A DNA stretch of 44,478 nucleotides from JAHWJR01 sp035942035. GTDB lineage: Bacteria; Actinomycetota; Acidimicrobiia; Acidimicrobiales; CADCSY01. Where the stretch lies: the NCBI GenBank assembly GCA_035942035.1, contig DASZDK010000002.1:1-44478 (forward strand). Direction: 5' to 3'. Below, in pieces: positions 40,806 through 44,478 of the stretch. The position numbers and the translations under genes are program-made. Each line of letters begins with the position of its first letter. Position 1 is the stretch's first letter. A model generated the notes under the pieces. It was not told where the DNA came from and did not search any database. It worked only from the letters and a program-made list of their open reading frames with translations.

Positions 40806-42902
40806 ATGACGCCAACCCGACCGACGCCCCTTGGCCGCATCCGCAACATCGGGATCATGGCCCACATCGACGCGGGCAAGACCACTACGACGGAGCGGAT
40901 CCTCTACTACACGGGGAAGAACTACAAGATCGGCGAGGTGCACGAGGGCGCCGCCACCATGGACTGGATGGTCCAGGAACAGGAGCGGGGCATCACCATC
41001 ACGTCGGCGGCCACCACCTGCCACTGGCACGACCACACCATCAACATCATCGACACCCCGGGCCACGTCGACTTCACCGTCGAGGTCGAGCGGTCGCTGC
41101 GGGTGCTCGACGGCGCCGTCGCCGTGTTCGACGCCGTGTCCGGCGTGGAGCCCCAGTCGGAGACCGTGTGGCGCCAGGCCAACAAGTACGGCGTTCCCCG
41201 CATCTGCTTCATCAACAAGATGGATCGCATCGGTGCCGACTTCTTCGCCGCGGTGGGATCGATCCAGGACCGGCTCCAGGCCAAGACCGCCGTCGTGCAG
41301 ATCCCCATCGGTGCCGAGGGGCACTTCCGCGGGGTGGTCGACCTCATCAACATGAAGGGCCTGGTGTGGTCCGACGGCGAGGGCCGCAAGGGCGAGGAGT
41401 GGGAAGTCACCGACGTGCCGGACGAGCTGGTGGCCGAGGCCGAGGCCTGGCGGGCCAAGCTGCTCGACGTGCTGTCCGACTTCGACGACGTCATCCTGAC
41501 CAAGTACGCCGGCGACGAGCAGATCACCCCCGACGACCTTCGCCAAGCGCTGCGACGGGGCACCATCACGAGCCAGTGCGTGCCCGTGCTGTGCGGATCG
41601 GCGTTCAAGAACAAGGGCGTGCAGCCCATGCTCGACGCCGTGATCGACTTCCTGCCGGCCCCGCCGGACCTGACGGCCATCCGGGGCCTCGACCCCAAGG
41701 GCATCGAGGAGCTGGAGCGGCCTGCCGACGACAAGGCTCCGTTCTCCGCCCTGGCCTTCAAGATCATGAGCGATCCCCACGTGGGAAAGCTCACGTACTT
41801 CCGCGTCTACTCGGGAACGCTCGAAACCGGCTCGTACGTCTACAACTCGAGCAAGGACCGCAGGGAGCGGGTCGGCCGGTTGCTGCAGATGCACGCCAAC
41901 ACCCGGGCGGACCGGGAGGCGATCTTTGCCGGCGACATCGTCGCCGCCATCGGGCTGAAGAACACCACCACGGGCGACACGCTGTGCGACCCCGACCAGC
42001 CCATCGTGCTGGAGTCCATCGACTTCCCGGAGCCGGTCATCCACGTGGCGGTGGAGCCGAAGACCAAGGCCGACCAGGACAAGCTGAGCAAGGCCCTCCA
42101 GGCGCTCGCCGACGAGGACCCCACCTTCCAGGTCCGCACCGACGACGAGACCGGCCAGACCGTGATCTCCGGCCAGGGCGAGCTGCACCTCGAGGTGCTG
42201 GTCGACCGGATGCTGCGGGAGTTCCGGGTGGACGCCACCGTGGGCAAGCCCCAGGTCGCCTATCGAGAGACCATCACGGAGACCGCCAAGAACGTGGTGT
42301 ACCGCCACGTCAAGCAGACCGGTGGCTCGGGCCAGTTCGCCCACGTCGTCGTCACCCTGGAGCCCACCGGGCCCGGTGGCGGCTACGAGTTCGTCGACAA
42401 GATCACCGGCGGGCGCATCCCCAAGGAGTTCATCCCCTCGGTCGACCAGGGCATCCAGGCCTCCCTTCCCTCGGGAGTGCTGGCCGGTTACCCGGTGGTC
42501 GACGTGCGGGCCATCCTGACCGACGGCTCGAGCCACGATGTCGACTCCTCGGAGATGGCGTTCAAGATCGCCGGCTCCATGGTGTTCAAGGAGGCGGCGC
42601 GCAAGGCTTCCCCGGCGCTACTCGAGCCGATCATGGCGGTCGAGGTGGTCACGCCCGAGGAGTACATGGGCGACGTCTTCGGTGACCTCAACGCCCGGCG
42701 GGGCAAGGTGCAGGCAAGCGACCAGCGCGGCAACAGCATGGTGATTCGGGCGCAGGTGCCCCTGTCGGACATGTTCGGTTACGCTACCGACCTGCGCTCG
42801 CGCACCCAGGGCCGCGCCACGTACACCATGCAGTTCCACTCGTACCAGCAGGTTCCCAAGGGGATCGCCGAGGAGATCGTCGCTCGGGTACGGGGCGAGT
42901 GA
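40806..42902 (+). CDS. fusA: Elongation factor G
   Basis: Translocase GTPase, 698 residues. ATG at 40806 with AAGGAG upstream. G1 AHIDAGKTTTTERILYYTG, G2 RGITITSAATTC, G3 DTPGHVDF, G4 NKMDR are all present in the first 150 residues. Domain IV tip region includes the HVKQTGGSGQFAHV segment (about residue 500), and domain V ends QVPKGIAEEIVARV. Its neighbours and intact motifs mark it as the housekeeping copy. Confidence 0.98.
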   Translation: MTPTRPTPLGRIRNIGIMAHIDAGKTTTTERILYYTGKNYKIGEVHEGAATMDWMVQEQERGITITSAATTCHWHDHTINIIDTPGHVDFTVEVERSLRVLDGAVAVFDAVSGVEPQSETVWRQANKYGVPRICFINKMDRIGADFFAAVGSIQDRLQAKTAVVQIPIGAEGHFRGVVDLINMKGLVWSDGEGRKGEEWEVTDVPDELVAEAEAWRAKLLDVLSDFDDVILTKYAGDEQITPDDLRQALRRGTITSQCVPVLCGSAFKNKGVQPMLDAVIDFLPAPPDLTAIRGLDPKGIEELERPADDKAPFSALAFKIMSDPHVGKLTYFRVYSGTLETGSYVYNSSKDRRERVGRLLQMHANTRADREAIFAGDIVAAIGLKNTTTGDTLCDPDQPIVLESIDFPEPVIHVAVEPKTKADQDKLSKALQALADEDPTFQVRTDDETGQTVISGQGELHLEVLVDRMLREFRVDATVGKPQVAYRETITETAKNVVYRHVKQTGGSGQFAHVVVTLEPTGPGGGYEFVDKITGGRIPKEFIPSVDQGIQASLPSGVLAGYPVVDVRAILTDGSSHDVDSSEMAFKIAGSMVFKEAARKASPALLEPIMAVEVVTPEEYMGDVFGDLNARRGKVQASDQRGNSMVIRAQVPLSDMFGYATDLRSRTQGRATYTMQFHSYQQVPKGIAEEIVARVRGE

Positions 42903-42936
42903 CCGTCGTAGTTCTTCGGAGAGGAAAATAGGAGTC

Positions 42937-44124
<1,188 letters not shown>

Positions 44125-44139
44125 CCGGCATACCGTCAG

Positions 44140-44152
44140 GGGGCGGAGCCCC
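44140..44152 (+). promoter_or_regulatory. Hairpin over the rpsJ ribosome binding site
   Basis: GGGGC-GGA-GCCCC, a 5-bp stem with a three-base loop. The only Shine-Dalgarno-like bases before rpsJ (GCGGAG, 44143-44148) lie in its loop and stem, so folding would hide them. The 31-bp space between tuf and rpsJ holds nothing else. Confidence 0.45.
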
Positions 44153-44155
44153 GGA

Positions 44156-44470
44156 ATGAGCCAGAAGATCCGGATCCGGCTCAAGGCCTACGACCACGAG
44201 ATCATCGACCAGTCGACCAAGAAGATCGTGGAGACGGCGGTGCGAACCGCCGCCACCATTCGGGGACCGGTGCCGTTGCCCACGGAGAAGCACCGCTACA
44301 CCGTGATCCGCTCACCGCACAAGGACAAGGATTCGCGGGAGCACTTCGAGATGCGGATCCACAAGCGTCTCCTCGACATCCTGGAGCCGTCACCCAAGAC
44401 GGTGGACTCGCTCCAGCGGCTCGACCTGCCGGCGGGCGTCGACATCGAGATCAAGATCCAGCAGGCGTAA
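44156..44470 (+). CDS. rpsJ: 30S ribosomal protein S10
   Basis: 104 residues, standard. It begins QKIRIRLKAYDHEIIDQST, shows GPVPLPTEKHRYTVIRSPHK, DSREHFEMRIHKRLLDI, and ends LPAGVDIEIKIQQA. ATG at 44156. It is the first gene of the S10 ribosomal operon, which continues beyond the window; also the NusE antitermination protein. Confidence 0.98.
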   Translation: MSQKIRIRLKAYDHEIIDQSTKKIVETAVRTAATIRGPVPLPTEKHRYTVIRSPHKDKDSREHFEMRIHKRLLDILEPSPKTVDSLQRLDLPAGVDIEIKIQQA

Positions 44471-44478
44471 GGGGATCC

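Overview
This is a high-GC window packed with core genes. The architecture points to an actinobacterium, most likely a deep-branching member such as Acidimicrobiia; that placement is an inference. The evidence is strong G/C bias at third codon positions, many GTG and TTG starts, 4-bp ATGA/GTGA overlaps between genes, NusG with a long acidic N-terminus, and the order tRNA-Tyr, tRNA-Thr, tRNA-Met, rpmG, tRNA-Trp, secE, nusG, rplK, rplA, rplJ, rplL, rpoB, rpoC, rpsL, rpsG, fusA, tuf, rpsJ. No mobile elements, phage genes, CRISPR arrays or rRNA genes were seen.

Region 1 (1-4579) is the end of one complex I locus: nuoL (cut by the window edge), nuoM and nuoN, joined by 4-bp overlaps. After a hairpin and a 305-bp spacer, region 2 (4885-18415) is a second complex I locus, nuoA-B-C-D-H-I-J-K-L-M-N. 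It has no nuoE, nuoF or nuoG, so it encodes the quinone-reducing and proton-pumping parts without an NADH-oxidising module. A MidA/NDUFAF7-type methyltransferase gene and a membrane-fused spermidine-synthase-like gene follow nuoN so closely that they look like part of the operon. Odd features here are a roughly 170-residue low-complexity N-terminus on NuoC and an acidic, His-containing insertion in the second NuoL.

Region 3 (18493-26572) holds single genes: acetyl-CoA synthetase, a K+-independent-type membrane pyrophosphatase on the minus strand, HtpX protease, a secreted M23 peptidase with three long polyproline runs, YajQ, tRNA-Tyr and a GNAT acetyltransferase. Region 4 (26620-44478) is the translation and transcription cluster. 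It is interrupted after rpmG by an ECF sigma factor and its zinc anti-sigma factor.

Regulatory reading gave four main patterns. Four genes (nuoA, acs, yajQ, rpsL) have a -10 hexamer TANNNT exactly six bases before a GTG or ATG, which predicts leaderless mRNAs. yajQ and tRNA-Tyr have divergent -10 elements that share two bases. A palindromic repeat family of 85-89 bp period lies upstream of tRNA-Trp and of rplJ, and at both places ends in an extended -10 promoter. The rplJ leader has a perfect 11-bp hairpin plus a T-rich stretch that fits an L10-type attenuator. No completely new multi-gene system was recognised. The most unusual points are the repeat/promoter family, the NADH-module-less complex I locus with its embedded methyltransferase, and the sigma/anti-sigma pair inside the ribosomal cluster.
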